DNA from: Thelonectria olida
Taxonomy: Eukaryota; Ascomycota; Sordariomycetes; Hypocreales; Nectriaceae
Length of the DNA stretch: 64,000 nucleotides
Reading direction: 5' to 3'
NCBI GenBank assembly: GCA_020736575.1
Contig: JAGPYM010000013.1
Coordinates: forward strand, 124,001-188,000
Below, in pieces: positions 50,101 through 62,664 of the stretch; within the stretch, counting starts at the first letter, position 1; every line of letters begins with the position of its first letter. The notes below the pieces were generated by a model. It was not told the DNA's origin. It did not search any database and saw only the letters and a program-made list of their open reading frames with translations. A program made the position numbers and the translations under genes.

Positions 50101-50504
50101 AAAAAAGCACAGGTCACTGCACACACGACCAGCCTGCCAACTACATAAACGAGACTACCTTACCCCCCCCAGTCTGGAGGGGACCTACACACCCGAAAAG
50201 AGTGAGTTAGATCCATTTTCTTCCTTTCCATTTATTATTAGGTGGTCTGTCTGGCCTGTCTTGCCTTTAACTGGGCGCGCGCCCGCGTTTTGGCACTAAA
50301 GACTCCAGTTTCCCACGCGCTGCGCTGCCCATACCCACACACCCTTCCCATCCCATACTCGCACTTCTGACAACCTACTTCTAATATACTTTCTCTCCTC
50401 TTGCAACACCCTTTCTTACTACTGCCTACATGACTTCTCCTCTCTAACTTTCGCGTCTTTTCTTCTCCAGAAACAATCCCTCCCCCCCCTTCTCGCCCGT
50501 CGTC
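47174..50504. other. 3.3-kb region upstream of the SET-domain gene
   Basis: No gene is recognisable. The part from 49.4 to 50.5 kb is strongly CT-rich on the plus strand, including (CTC)8 at about 49977-50000, and looks like promoter plus a long 5' leader for the histone methyltransferase. Confidence 0.45.
50202..50470 (+). other. Putative 5' UTR intron of the SET-domain gene
   Basis: A GTGAGT donor at 50202, a CTAAC branch-like motif at about 50443 and a pyrimidine-rich TTCTCCAG acceptor ending at 50470 frame a 269-bp intron that ends 34 bases before the ATG. Inferred from motifs only. Confidence 0.4.
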
Positions 50505-53035
50505 ATGGCGGCCAGCCTGCCCGCTGACGTCGCCTTCGAGGCCGGCGTCACCGACGACTCGTCCAATCTCGCGTCCATGAGCTCCACGCCTCCCACCACC
50601 GTCGCCGACTCCTCCAGTCTGCACTCTGGCTCTCCCAAACGCGATGTTGTCCACGTCGCCATCGACCCTATTTCCGATCCCGTCCCCGTCGATTCCGCGC
50701 CTTTGGAGCCTGCTTCTGCCCTTGTCGACGCCGTCGTTGAGCCCTGTACTCCCGCAGACGACACGCCCTCCTCGACACGCCCTCGCCGCAACCGTACGAG
50801 CGTCAAAAGCTACAATCTCGCCCAATTGAGCGGCACCGCAGGCCATGGAAAGAGACGCGCCAATGGCGACATCGTTGCCGACCGTAGACGCACTATTTCC
50901 GGCGTAACCTTGACCCCAAACTCGACCGCGACTCCCAAAGCCCGCAAGGCCGTGCACGAAGGTATCGACGCGTTGGACCTCCAGTGGTCGCTGAACCGCC
51001 TCGATTCCCCCCGTACCCGTCGTCAGAAGAACCAGGAACCCCAAGAATCCCCCGCTCGCCGCACGACGCGTTTGTCCGGACCCGCTGTCCCGGCCGCTAC
51101 GCTGACGGAGAAGCTCACTACCATTAGCAAGCGCAGTCGCAAGGCCGTTGACAAAGGAATGGCCAACATGTCGCGTGAGCTCCGCCGCTTACAAGACACA
51201 AAAGAATTTTCTGGAATCGACGACAAGCCCGTTCTTCACACAGTCTGGTCTAATGGAAAATATGTCGACCCTAACGCTGTCGAGGAAACTCCCCCGCGCA
51301 GCAAGGCCAAGCAGGAGCCGGCTCCCGAAGAGGAGGAAACGGAGCCTGAACCTGTTATTTCCCTACGGAAGCACCGTGTTAAGAAATATGTCGAAAAGGG
51401 CCTTTATGCCGGCCAGGAGGCTCCCATCGACATTTCCAAGGGCCTTACTCCGGCTGAGAAGAAAGCTCTCGCTCAGCTTCCCGAGCTCATCCCAAGCGGT
51501 CGCGTCAACAAGACGATGCCTCTACCGATGTTTACTGGACTGCGCACGCTCATTGCTGGCCGCGACTTCAAATTGCCCTACCACGTGTGTAACCCTCTTC
51601 CTCCGGGCCAACCCAAGCCCGACGAGTGGAAGAAGATGACCAAAAGTATGCGCCCGTGTTATTTACAATTGTAATCTTCAACTAACGATATACTTTAGAT
51701 CGCTTCATTGGCGAGTCCAAGGACTACTGGCGCAAGTCGCCTCATTTCCATGACTACCAATCCAAGTGCGTGTGTCAGCCCGAGGACGGCTGTGGGGAGA
51801 GCTGCCAAAACAGGATAATGTTGTACGAGTGCGACGAGCTGAACTGCAACGTGGGCAAGCAGCACTGCCAAAATCGCGCATTCGCGACCCTCACGGCCCG
51901 CCGAAACAAGGGCGGCAAGTACAGAGTTGGTGTTGAGGTGATTAAAACGTCGGACCGCGGCCATGGAGTGCGCAGCAACCGATGTTTCCGGCCGAACCAA
52001 ATCATCATGGAATACGCCGGTGAGATTATTACCGAGGATGAGTGCGAGCGCCGCATGACGGAGGTGTACAAAGACAACGAGGTAAGTTTTGAGCGAGCAA
52101 ATCGCCATGTTTCAGTTGAGCTCCATGACTTGTGGTAAACTAACTCGACCACGCAGTGTTATTATCTCATGAGCTTTGACCAAAACATGATTATCGATGC
52201 TACCACTGGCAGCATCGCCCGGTTTGTCAATCACAGCTGTAACCCGAATTGTAGAATGATCAAGTGGATCGTCTCGGGGCAGCCTCGAATGGCCCTTTTC
52301 GCCGGCGACAAGCCCATCCAGACGGGCGAAGAACTGACGTATGACTACAACTTTGATCCTTTCTCAGCCAAGAACGTCCAGAAGTGTCTCTGTGGAGAAC
52401 CCAACTGCCGCGGTGTCCTGGGTCCCAAGCCCCGCGAGGTCAAGCCCCCGAAGACGGACCTCAAGTCTGCCGTCAAGGCCAAGGTCAAGGCCGGCAAGCG
52501 CAAATTGAAGGAGCTGGTCGGAGACGAGGTCGATGCGGCAGGAAGCAAGAGCAAGAAGCGCAAGATCCAGCCGGCGACGGGTGTGAAGCGATCTTTGAGC
52601 TCCAAGGTTGCCAAGACGGCAGCCACGGCTTTGAAGAAGGTGACGGTCAAGAAAACCACAGTCGTGACCAAGGCGAAATCTCCCGCATCCAAGGGCAAGA
52701 GTCCTGTGAGGCGACGGGCATCGGCCAGCGCGGTTCTGAAGAAGGCTACAACAGCGACGCGCATCATCAAGACATATGGCAAGGCTACCACTTCTCCTCG
52801 TACTTCTGGTGGTTCGATTGTCAGTCTTTCTGATAGCACGAAGGTTGATACAAAGGTCTGGAAAGGATATTCAGCGAAGAAGACGACGGCAAAGAAGAGC
52901 CCTGCCAGCAGCGCAAAGGCTCAGGCAAAAAAGAGGAGTGCTTCCCTCGGTGATATCATTGCCAAGGTGGCCTCTCCTCGCAAAGCCATCGAGCTGTCAC
53001 GGGCCGGTGAGATTCGCGTGGTTCAAGACGAGTAG
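50505..53035 (+). CDS. KMT2H: ASH1-type SET-domain histone methyltransferase (KMT2H)
   Basis: Three exons, 50505-51645, 51699-52081 and 52157-53035, encode 800 residues. A disordered N-terminal half leads to an AWS zinc motif (CVCQPEDGCGESCQNR, from about residue 404). The SET domain follows: RGHGVRSNR, IIMEYAGEII, the catalytic-site motif RFVNHSCNPNC (Asn533-Cys536) and ELTYDYNF (Tyr570-Tyr572). A post-SET CLCGEPNCRG (Cys585, 587, 592) closes it. Absence of WW and SRI domains and the short spacing to a Lys/Ala/Ser-rich tail favour Ash1 (KMT2H) over Set2. Fungal Ash1 proteins deposit H3K36 methylation, often over silent subtelomeric or facultative heterochromatin. The tail contains repeated KK/KR-rich segments that may bind DNA or serve in nuclear import (inference). 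Both introns have ordinary fungal splice signals. Confidence 0.92.
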
Positions 53036-54423
53036 CCAGACACGGGACATGACGACATATCAAGAGAAACTAGAGTTGAAGGCGGTTTTTAGACTCGAAA
53101 CCGGAAGGGCTGCTTTGGTGTGAGGAGGGTGCCTGGCAAGGTGGAAGGGGGAGGAGAAGAAGCGACGTCGGTGCACAGCTCTCTTTATCTGCTTTTTCGC
53201 GGCCTTTGGTTTCTTCTGCCTTTTTTTTCCTCTTTTCCTATCAGATCTTGCTTCACTTACAAGGCGTTTTTGGCGAAGACCGGCTGGCATTGTACATTAC
53301 AACTACAACACAAGGGTGGCTGGCTTGGGCGTGGTCTTTTTATGTCTTTCGGTTTATTTATTTGTGTGTGTGTTGCCTTTTTTTGTTCTCGTTGCTTTTT
53401 ACTCGTTTATTTTTAAGCAAATGTGATGAGCCGTGTCTTTTTGATGAGAACCCTTTGTGCCATTGGTTTATTTCGTCATGTCGTGACGAGTTACTCATGC
53501 GAGTGCTTGTGAGCTTTGGTGATGTCGACAAGGGATCATGGCCAAGCCAAGATGGTCACATCCTAAGGCTTGAACGATGGCCTTGAGTTGTTGTTGTCGA
53601 TGACGGCACTCGAGAGTGCTCTTGTCATTGTTTCAAGCGACTTTGTTCGTGGCGTAGTTCGGCGTAAAGACCAAGCCTCTCTACATCCATCCGGATATCC
53701 ATTCCTCCAGAGGAAAGGACACAGCAGCCAGGGTTTTCCAGTAAGCATGATATCACGAGACCGCATCGCACTTTTCACATGATGCCGCCTTTCAAAAGCT
53801 TGCTTTTTCCTGACCGAGGCAAACGGCAATGATTGGCAAGCGGCTCAACAGTTGGTGGTTGCAGGGTGTAAAAGTGTTGATGTGGGGGAGCGGTTTTGGT
53901 CTCGGTTGCCTCGTTGCCTTTCACGTGAGCTTTGGTCGTAAGGTTGGGGTATTTGCACTTTGCTAAGGGATGCAGCCTCGAGAAATGCCTCATGGCCTGA
54001 GTCGGAGGCGAATACAAGCGATGTAGGGATGGTTGAAAAGGGATGGGTTGGGTGAGTTGAGGCTGTGAATGGCGAAGGAGTAGGGCTGGGGAGATGTTGA
54101 AGGGATACGATGGCCTTTGTAGGGTCGTATTTGCAGAGCTGAAAGAAGATGTTCAATGTCGTTAGGATCTCCTGGTAATCAAATGAAACCAAGCTTCGCC
54201 ACGTCCTCGTCATGTGCTTGAGGTGGTGATGTCGGGGCGAGTTGTTCATGTGTATCTCACCTTATGTCAATGGAGTTAGGAATGCCATTGCCACCCACCT
54301 TGGGTCGGACAGGACAAAGCCCAGAGCTTACCCATGACGCTCCCCCTTGGAGTGTCAATGATGAACGAACAAATGACGCCCAAGCCTCCATCGCCATAAC
54401 CCGCCTCGCCGCCCTCGTTCAAC
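53036..54423. other. Interval between KMT2H and the 5S rRNA gene
   Basis: 1.4 kb with a T-rich 3' flank of the SET gene at 53.2-53.4 kb. No protein or RNA gene was recognised. Confidence 0.5.
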
Positions 54424-54542
54424 ACATACGACCATAGGTGCTAGAAAATACGGGGTCCCGTCCGCTCCCCCATCGTCAAACTGGCAACCGCTGGAGTAGT
54501 ACTCAGGTCGGTGACGACTGGGGAATGCCCGGTGTTGTATGT
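54424..54542 (+). rRNA. 5S ribosomal RNA (divergent copy)
   Basis: The 119-base segment starts ACATACGACCATAGG and ends GTTGTATGT, as in fungal 5S rRNA. Helix I (ACATACGAC with GTTGTATGT) pairs over 9 bp. Helix II pairs GGTGCTAG with CTGGCAACC around the usual bulge. The CCCGTCCGCTC loop is retained. The helix IV hairpin GGTCG-GTGA-CGACT is intact although its bases differ from the common GGTGG/CCACC, so both arms changed together. A T6 run begins at about 54542 as a Pol III terminator. Between the conserved ends the sequence departs substantially from the usual fungal type. Paired changes argue for a working variant rather than a decayed copy, but no upstream TATA-like element is obvious. 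Confidence 0.82.
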
Positions 54543-54547
54543 TTTTT
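54542..54547 (+). terminator. Pol III T-run terminator of 5S rRNA gene
   Basis: Six consecutive T residues directly at the 3' end of the 5S rRNA sequence. Confidence 0.7.
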
Positions 54548-55720
54548 GCTAGTTGTTTATTTTTGTTCTTTGATGCTAATTGTTCCGTCGATTCAACTCT
54601 TCTTCATCTCGTCTCTGATGCTTTGATGGTTGTTGGTGGACCCCGACTTTGGCAGGTTGTATATGGTTGGGGTACCCAATAACAAGAAACCTCGTGAATG
54701 GTGTTCTTACATCGGCTAGGATTCTCTACAAGAAGAAAGAAGAAAAAAAAAAAAAAAAGCAACAACATTCGTAAAACTATTGGGCAGTGAGAGGAATAGA
54801 CTTCCACCGCACTTGTGAATGCCCATGGTCGTTTGAGTTGCTCTCTCAGGTGGAGGGAGATAACCTCAGCCGCTGCGCCCACAGACTTTGTAAACAACCT
54901 GACGAGGTACCTGCAAATTGCGATGCAACAAGAAGGGCGACAGAGACAAAAAGATCGAAACAGTCGTAGCCACAGGAGCAATAAGCAGATCCGCAATTCC
55001 CGCAGCGTCACACGTGTAAGTGGCTACTTGGGTTTTGTCCACTCACTCCGCACATGCCAGCGACTTGGCCCTTGAGAATCTCGAAAAGGTACGATATCGC
55101 CGTTTGCTCTGCACTAACTACTACGGGAGTACTAGCCAGTGGTAAGCGTACCTTCTGTCATGAGAAAACTATGACATGTCTGTGTGGAACTGGGCATATG
55201 GGTATCGTTGAATGGGAAGTAGAACAAAGTCAAGCGCAAGGAAAGAAACGGTCAATGGCAAAGTACCTAGGTAGCTGTATAAGGAAGTCTAGAGGTAAGG
55301 GGAAAAAGTACAAAGCCAAAACAACATGGAATGAAAACAAGACAAACAAGAAACAAGAAACTAATCAATCAGTCGTATCGTATGCCCTCTCGAATTCCTC
55401 CCTCGACGACCAGCGTCGATCTTCCCCCCCCCAATGCCTTCATTTTGCTCAAGGTGAGAACAACGATTGTCACCAATTGCAAAATGCCGTCCTGAATACG
55501 CGAAATTCCCCTTGTCGCCGAGTTGCAGGTGTCTGCCATCCCGACGGCTGGTTCGTCGGGCTCTTTTAGAAACAGTCTTCCGTATTCTGACTATCTTCAT
55601 GTTGCCGGAGCTTGAACTTCCTCCCGAAATTCCTCGCACTTCGAGCTATGAACCCCTCGAGAGACGTTGGGCACCCCTCACTCAGATCTGCTTGCGCTTG
55701 AGAGTGAGGGGTCCAACATC
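54548..55720. other. Interval between 5S rRNA gene and small zinc protein
   Basis: 1.2 kb with a 16-base A run (about 54743-54758) and a purine-rich stretch at 55.2-55.4 kb. No supportable gene; likely holds the 3' UTR of the minus-strand gene at 55903-55721. Confidence 0.45.
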
Positions 55721-55903
55721 TTACTCCCTGTGAGGCTTTACCGGCAACACTTGGCAGTACGGGCAAACAGCATGTCCACAATGGAAATTGAGGCAGGCAG
55801 GGGTAGTAGGGCCGTACCAGTCGTGGCCACACTGGCAACATGCCCACGCCCATCCCTCGGCGGACTGCTTGGTGGACTTCTTGCTGGACTTCTTGCTGGG
55901 CAT
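55721..55903 (-). CDS. Small Cys-rich putative zinc-binding protein
   Basis: A 60-residue ORF starting at the ATG at 55903 (an in-frame ATG at 55945 would add 14 residues). The N-terminus is Lys/Ser-rich (MPSKKSSKKSTKQ), possibly from slippage of a CTTCTTGCTGGA-type repeat. The body contains WACCQCG...WYGPTTPAC...HCGHAVCPYC: paired CxxC-type motifs and histidines that could bind one or two zinc ions. I recall similar tiny W-x-C-x2-C proteins in filamentous ascomycetes, but no function is assigned. A GTAAAG after the last conserved Cys could be a donor that would alter only the last few residues. Confidence 0.55.
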   Translation of the reverse strand: MPSKKSSKKSTKQSAEGWAWACCQCGHDWYGPTTPACLNFHCGHAVCPYCQVLPVKPHRE

Positions 55904-58900
55904 CTTTGCAGGTTGGATATATCGGGTTATAAAAGCAGAGAGCACTTCGAAGGAATCTGACTCGTGTATTGCTATTCAGCTCGCTTTGAGAAATTTGAGC
56001 CTTGTGCGGTTGTATTTAACTCGAGAGCCAATTGCCTGGAGATGAGGATGAGGATTTGAGGAATGTGTGAGCACTGCGTAGTTGAGTTTCTGAGGATACA
56101 ATATTTACAGGAAAATCTCTTCATTTTATATCAAGAAATATGTACGTCAAGAAGGGAAACGGCAACTGGTGCTGCCAGACAAACCTGGGTTGAATGATCC
56201 GTGGTCATTCCCAAGGGTGACGTCTTGAGGCGCAAGATTCCCATGCTCGGAGGCGTCTCACAAGAACAACCCGTTTCAAAGCCTTCCAACCATAGAGATG
56301 CATTGTTTGCAATGTGATTTGTTGTTGCGATGGCGGAGTTGCGTTCCTTGAGTACCTTGTGTGTTAGTTGAGTAAGTCTCACCAGGACATTGAACGAGAC
56401 GAAGGGCAGTAATTGGCGGTTTGAGAAGATGCCTCGCTCGCTTTACTCGGTCACATTGTCCGAGACCCATCTAAGAGGTCGATCGCCTTTAGGATCTGTG
56501 CATTGCGCCATCTCGTAGATGGAGCGGAGGCTTCTCTTGAAAGAGGCCAAGGAGACGTCGTGGGCTCAGCTAGCTCCGAGGATGCCTTCCTTAGATTGGA
56601 TTAGAGAAGCGGAACTGCTTGGTTGGAGCAGGTTAGTAGTCGAAGGATTTGTTCTGGAGACAGGTAATTGGCCTTTTGCTGAGATAAGAGGATGACCGGG
56701 CACGTAGCACAGGTGGCGCTTGCATAAATCTTTAGAAGCTAAATAGAAGCTTTCCAGGTTCTCGGCGTTGCACTTTTTCGAGTCCATAGCCCACCTCTTC
56801 TGGAGTCTAAGAGAAGCCTCATGTTCAATGTGACCCGTGAACAATAGACGGAATGAGCAATGCGGCGGTGGCATTTGCGTGCCGGGATGCGTCGGGCGGC
56901 CACAAAGCCCCCGCCCGAGCTAAGAGGCCATTGTGCAGGCGCATGACCTCGATGGGTTGAAAGGCAACTGGGTAACTAGGCGTATTTTCTGTCATTTTAG
57001 ATTGCGGAGAGCAAACGTCCGTGACTGAAGATGAGCTCGGTGTGCTGAGTCTAGAGTCGTTAGTAAGAGCAAGAAGTCGGTGAAGTGATGAAGGTAGTCG
57101 GAGAAAGGCGTGGGTCGGGCATGTCCGCGACTCCCAGGTCGGGCCCTGTTAGGATTCGAAACTCTTCAATGTACTGTACAACGCAGGCGAGGGTTGAAGG
57201 GAAGGATTTTCAAGCGAGACTGTTGTCGACCAGGCTCTCTCTGGCAACGAAGCCGTTCTGATGACCAAGTGACGCAAGGTTGGTGCAGCACCCATGTGCC
57301 TCGGGAGGTGTCGCAAGTCGATTGAAGACCGGGTACCTGGACTCGAGGTCGTCGGTTATCAACTGGATACAGCAGCCCACACTTGCGGGATCCAAGAACA
57401 GCCGCGCCTCCTTGTGGTCGATGTATCTGGTAGAGAGGAGGTTCGACGGATGACGATGGAAGATCTGTAGAGTACCTAGAGTACCTGGAGTAAAGTAGAT
57501 GAATAAGGTTGAAGGTACTGGAAGGGGTGAAATCAACAAGTGCCGGTCGAGTTCGCTGGTGGGGGACGGACAGTAGGTAATCACTGCGCTAAAGCGGCGG
57601 TGGAGGTCCCAAACTGAGCAACTTACACAGGCGGCTGCTTATTCAGCCACCAATATGCAACCTTGGAAGCCGTGTTCGGATGCTAAGCCGAAGACTATAG
57701 TCGTATGTAGAAAATTTGTCTTGGACGGTTCTGTCAACTGAAGTTTGTTTCTGTTCCTGGCCTTTGTCTTTGTTGTATCCCATGGTGAAGTACGCATGCC
57801 GAGTCTTCTCGGTGGTCAGGTGACTGCCCGTTTCTCGGTGTGGAATCGAAGCTTCGCTCAAGGTGTGTCCCTCATGCCCACGTTCTCGGTCAAGCATGGT
57901 GTGATAGGTAGAAGGTTGGAAACCTAACATTCTAGGCGAAAACAATATCGGATTCCAGCGGCTTATTGCTGTAGCGAACGGGCTTCACCCAAGCCGTGAA
58001 TTTCTCACATATCAGGATCTTTACTTCACATTCGCACAATGAGGCTTTCAAGACGTATTCAAGAAAGGTAGAACTGTCGGTCTCTTGGTGGAGAATGAAA
58101 AAGAGGATAAAAAGGACAGAAGCACATGCAGGTCAAGTTTGAGACGCCAGAGCCTCTCTTTATATAGGCAATGCGGCTCTACAAGTGCAAGACCGGGCGA
58201 CTCTGTTATCCCACGCGGCAACATTGTAAAAGATACCTACCAAGGATGTGCAAATCATCACAAAGTTGGCCAGCAGATCATCTCTGTGGTCCGACTGGCC
58301 GTTGGGGGTTCACGTCTCAACGTGAAATGTGTGCCCAACACAAACACTTCAGGCCTGGGACGGCTGACCTTCAGAGCCCAGTGAGTATGACGACCTGAGC
58401 AATGACTGACCGCGGAACTAGGAAGGACCCAGGTTGTTTACATGAACAGCTAGCAGCATAAAGTGGCTGATATGTACTGCGTTATGGGGCTCTTCACTGG
58501 ACGGACAATAGGACTCTCGTCAAAAACGCCTGGGGCAGCATGCATGTGGAAGCTTGTAGCAGCGTACTTTGTACTTGGCAGAAAGAAAACGTCTATGAAG
58601 TCTGACCTGGAAGATCTCGAACCACATGAATCAGGCGGGAGCTAGTCGCCTCTAATTTCCCAAGATGCAGGGATCCCAAACAGAATGTGCCAAGAAACTC
58701 AGGAGCCGACGGAAGATTTGCACTCAGAACGTGTTGATCTTCGATCCAGAGTTCTATGTATCGAGGACCTAACTTGTGCTGCAACATGCTACTGAAAAGA
58801 ATGGCCCCAACGTAGGTACCCGTGCATGCTCCGTACTTCATACATGGCCGAGTACCTATTCCTTGTGCTGACAAGCCATAAAGGGGAGATTCCAAGGCAG

Positions 58901-59506
58901 TGGCAGTATTCACCCGCAACGAAGGCCATGCGAATAAGACATCTGAGCTGGCATCTGCAGCGTGGCGAAGCAAGAATAATCCTTAAGGATTCAACTGCTG
59001 TTGGCTGATGATCATGAAGCGTTACGTGGCTGTCCCCTGTACGAAGTGCCCAGCGCTGTTTTTCATTATTTGGTTTTGCTAGCTGAGAGAGACCCAGACG
59101 AAACAGATGGTTTGAGGTGGTCGTTTTGATTGGAATCGATTTTTGTAGTCACCTTGGCGAATCTTGCTCTACGAATGCTTGAAACAAGCAGAAGTCTGGT
59201 CATTTTTGACAATAGGGTGAAGTCGGCTGTGGTGTTGGTTTGCCTGATGTGGTCTCTCACGCAGCCTTAGAGTGTAGGCCTATTCGGATTATCAAGCTTC
59301 CTTGGTGTCGGATCCACTGCACCTTCTAACTAATTAAACCCATACCGAGCTATCGTCCCGTCATCAGTTGTTCCCTGCAACATCAACACCAACAACGAAC
59401 CCAATTCCGCCCGCTCCGACGACACTCGGCGCGTCGACCAGGCCTGACCTCGCGATTCCCCTCCTGCAACCGTCCCTCCTCTTTCACCGTCGGCCGCAAT
59501 GTCGCC
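55904..59506. other. 3.6-kb interval without a supportable gene
   Basis: Short ORFs on both strands, none with a familiar motif or coherent exon chain. Composition is ordinary. The last 200 bp hold the 5' UTR of PFA5. No tRNA signature was found. Confidence 0.4.
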
Positions 59507-60879
59507 ATGCCACGTCCGGTAACGAGCAATGTCGCCGGTACCAGGTGGACCATCCGCATCATCCCATTCTTCATTGCCGGAGCTTTTGGTTATGCGACAT
59601 ATGCTGTCATCCCCCATATATGTGGTATGTGACCTCGACGTTGCCCAGCTTCGATGTGCAAGGCACTGTACTAAACCCTGGCCTCTGCGCAGTAAACTAT
59701 TTGTACCGAGAGAAACACAAGACCGGCGTCGCCATCACTTTGATCGTGTTATACTTCGTCTTCTTCTTGCTCACACTCGCGTCCTACCTCCGGACATATC
59801 TCGCCTGTAAATTCAAACCAGGGCTCGTGCCACTATCCGCCACGCGAAAGGCCGAAGAAAGACATCGACACACACGGAAAGGCGGGCGAGGCAGAGACAT
59901 CGAAAGTGCGCCATGGCAACCGCCAGACTCGAACCCCGATAGTCCTGGACTCGAGTCCTTTTACAGCAAGGACGTCTTTGTCTGTGAGGTGGACGGCCGA
60001 CCTAAATGGTGCTCCGATTGCCGTTCATGGAAACCCGACCGAGCTCACCATTCGAGTGAGATAAATCGATGCGTCCGCAAGATGGACCACATCTGCCCAT
60101 GGGTTGGCGGTGTTGTGTCCGAGACTTGTGAGCCACCCATTTTCTACCTTTCAAACGAGTTTCCCCGTCATTGCTAATACCAATTGTTCTCAGCCTTCAA
60201 CTTCTTTTCCCAATTCACCTTTTACTGCTGCTTATACTGTGCTACATGTGTTGCCGCAAGCGGGTACTCCCTGCATTTGCAGAACCAAGATGATCAACCC
60301 TTGGATGGCCGAATCATTGCGGCTCTGGCCCTTGGGTGTCTTTTCTCCCTCTTTACAGTTGCCATGACAATGACTACCGTGCGATTTATTGCGACGAATA
60401 TTACGAATATAGATATGCTGAGAAAGGAGCAAAAATTTCACTTGGCTGTGCGGATACCCCAGGACACTCCCCCGAGCACCATGTACAAAACCATCACCTA
60501 TCCGTTGTCACTCCCTCCCTCGGAACAGAGTAGTACTTCGACGAATCCCATGCTCGGCGCCTCGGCGGGCACAATGAGCCCATCCTCGCTCAGGGACGCA
60601 CAGGCGAAACGGAAATTTGCTATCCTTGAGACTGAAGCTGGAGAGAACCCATGGGACTTGGGCATGTGGAAAAACAGCAAAACTATTATGGGAGACTCAC
60701 CACTGACATGGCTGCTCCCAATTTGGCATTCTCCTTGCTGCAATCATGACAGCATGGTGAGCGACTACGAATTCGGTCCCCTGATCGAGAAGTTGAAGAG
60801 GCGTTTTGGTATTTCGCCCAGCGGAAATGCGGTACCGGATGGGATAGAGATGCGCAGTGCTCAAGTTTCGAGATTTTAG
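59507..60879 (+). CDS. PFA5: PFA5-like protein S-acyltransferase with degenerate DHHC domain
   Basis: Three exons, 59507-59624, 59693-60127 and 60194-60879, encode 412 residues. The start ATG ([17 protein letters not shown]) is fixed by the first transmembrane helix, [17 protein letters not shown], in that frame. Four hydrophobic segments lie at about 18-35, 50-70, 186-207 and 225-245. The Cys-rich domain between the second and third reads [21 protein letters not shown], then MDHICPW (residues 170-176) in place of DHHC, followed by [14 protein letters not shown]. Several zinc-ligand cysteines of the canonical domain are replaced. Filamentous fungal Pfa5 proteins, as I recall them, share this altered pattern. 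Pfa proteins palmitoylate cysteines of membrane proteins; Pfa5 is thought to act at the vacuole or plasma membrane. Introns are 68 and 66 bp. Confidence 0.88.
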
Positions 60880-62664
60880 GATTAGCATAGATACCCCTTG
60901 GAGACTGGTTGCTTACTTTGCGTATACAAGCGGATATGACGGCTACGGGGCATACTTATTGGGAGCAATTATGTACACTTTACACTAATAGCGGATGGAT
61001 GACCGCGAGCGGGTGTTTGTTGATGGAGCTCTTCAGAGGAAGGTGTTTGGGCGTGTGGGATAGTTTGTCAATGAGCCACGACCTTATGCTTAACTTAAGT
61101 CTTGTTCCTAGATACCTTGGGATACAAGTATAATTCAGAAGATCAAGTTACGACAGTCCGCGGGAATTGTGTGAATGATTTGTAGGTGGGTATGCAACCA
61201 ATGGCAAGGGTGCGAGTCCTTCCTTTATAGAATAATATAATTATTGAGATGAGTTTTCTAGATATCTATTGGCTTCTTGGGTCGTTGGCGAAGTATTCGA
61301 AAGCCGTGGCTTTCTTTGTTTGCCAGTCTCATCAATATTGCAGATTTCCGCTTGGTGTTTGATTCCGACTCTCTGGCCTCGGCGTTTTGAGAGGCGAACT
61401 GGGAGTATTCTCCGAGGTTGATTCCTTGAGTGCTGTCCGGTATTTCGAATGCTTAATGATAGGATCTCGAGAAACCTATATCAATGGTTAGGGTGGGTAT
61501 CAACAGTAGCTTTGATGTCTTCTCTATGTTAGAGGCTGATCCCACCACGGCAAAGGGAGTTCGCACTCCCCTGGCGTGTGGCGCAGTTTTGGTATGTATG
61601 TGACATTCCGCAAGGTATCTATGATAGATACTTGGCACACTGAAAGGTGTGATTGTTGTGTGATTGCTGTGTGACAATATCATGAAGCCAGGTGACTGTA
61701 TGTTCTGAACTAGGCCTTTGTAATAGAAGTTGATCATTTCGCTGGGGAATTATGAACATATGTTCCTTGGTCTATTCTGCCTTTCGAATGGATAAATGCC
61801 AACGGGAAGCTCCTTTCTATAGAGAGCTACTCGCACTCTTTTGATAGTATGTAGGCGACAGCTCGCCTACGTAGAGGCAGCAATAGACTCTCGATGGGCG
61901 AGGGTGACTTACAAGAGTACCCAACACTATTATCGAATGAGCAAATACTATTTCTAGTATGCATACCTCTGACACATCTAAGGCATCCATGACCGTCGTT
62001 TACGCAGAAGGACAATGGGTAAGGCTTATTGCCATGTCTCAATCGCTCAAGTCAAGCAGACTTCTTGTCGAATTCGGGCGAACTTTGAGAGGTGTGTGTG
62101 TTGGATGGGCCGTCATCTCTTACATCCTAAGTCATGGAACGACCACTAAGAAATCTAATCAAGTGTATCAATCAAGAGCAAGAACAACAGGGAGGAAGGT
62201 GATTGGTAAGGGATCACGTCGTCTTCTTATAGTCGTTCATAGTCCTCAGATCTCTCCCCTCATTGAACCGCCGAAGCCACGGCGGGAGACAGTGGGTCCC
62301 GGTTCCTTCCCTTGATCTCCTCCTGCACGTTAGTGGGGGTCATCACAACTCGTTGGCTCTTTCCGCCAATAACACAACGAAATTAGCCCTCAAGACCCCA
62401 GTTTTCCCAGATTCCCGACCACCAAAGGATCCACCAAGAATCGACCTCATCTTTGCCCGGTCTTGAATTTCCAAGCTGCGAGGTCAATCAGAACTGCCGA
62501 CCCGCGCGCGTCGACATGGCCTGAGATTTCGCCTTCAGCCAGCCACATTTCTCCCGGTCTGAGAGAATAACGAGCCCGAGTGGAGCTCCCTATTCCGACT
62601 ACACACGATCGATCAACCAAGTTAACAGACAGAGGCTTTCGCGCGACCGCCAAACGCGTGCGAG
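60880..62664. other. Intergenic region between PFA5 and RAD30
   Basis: 1.8 kb, somewhat AT-rich at 61.1-62.0 kb, with no recognised gene. The last few hundred bases should contain the RAD30 promoter. Confidence 0.5.

Noticed and set aside
58085..58398. Cys-rich ORFs that might suggest a small secreted protein
   Set aside because: No signal peptide at a plausible ATG and two overlapping frames look equally Cys-rich.
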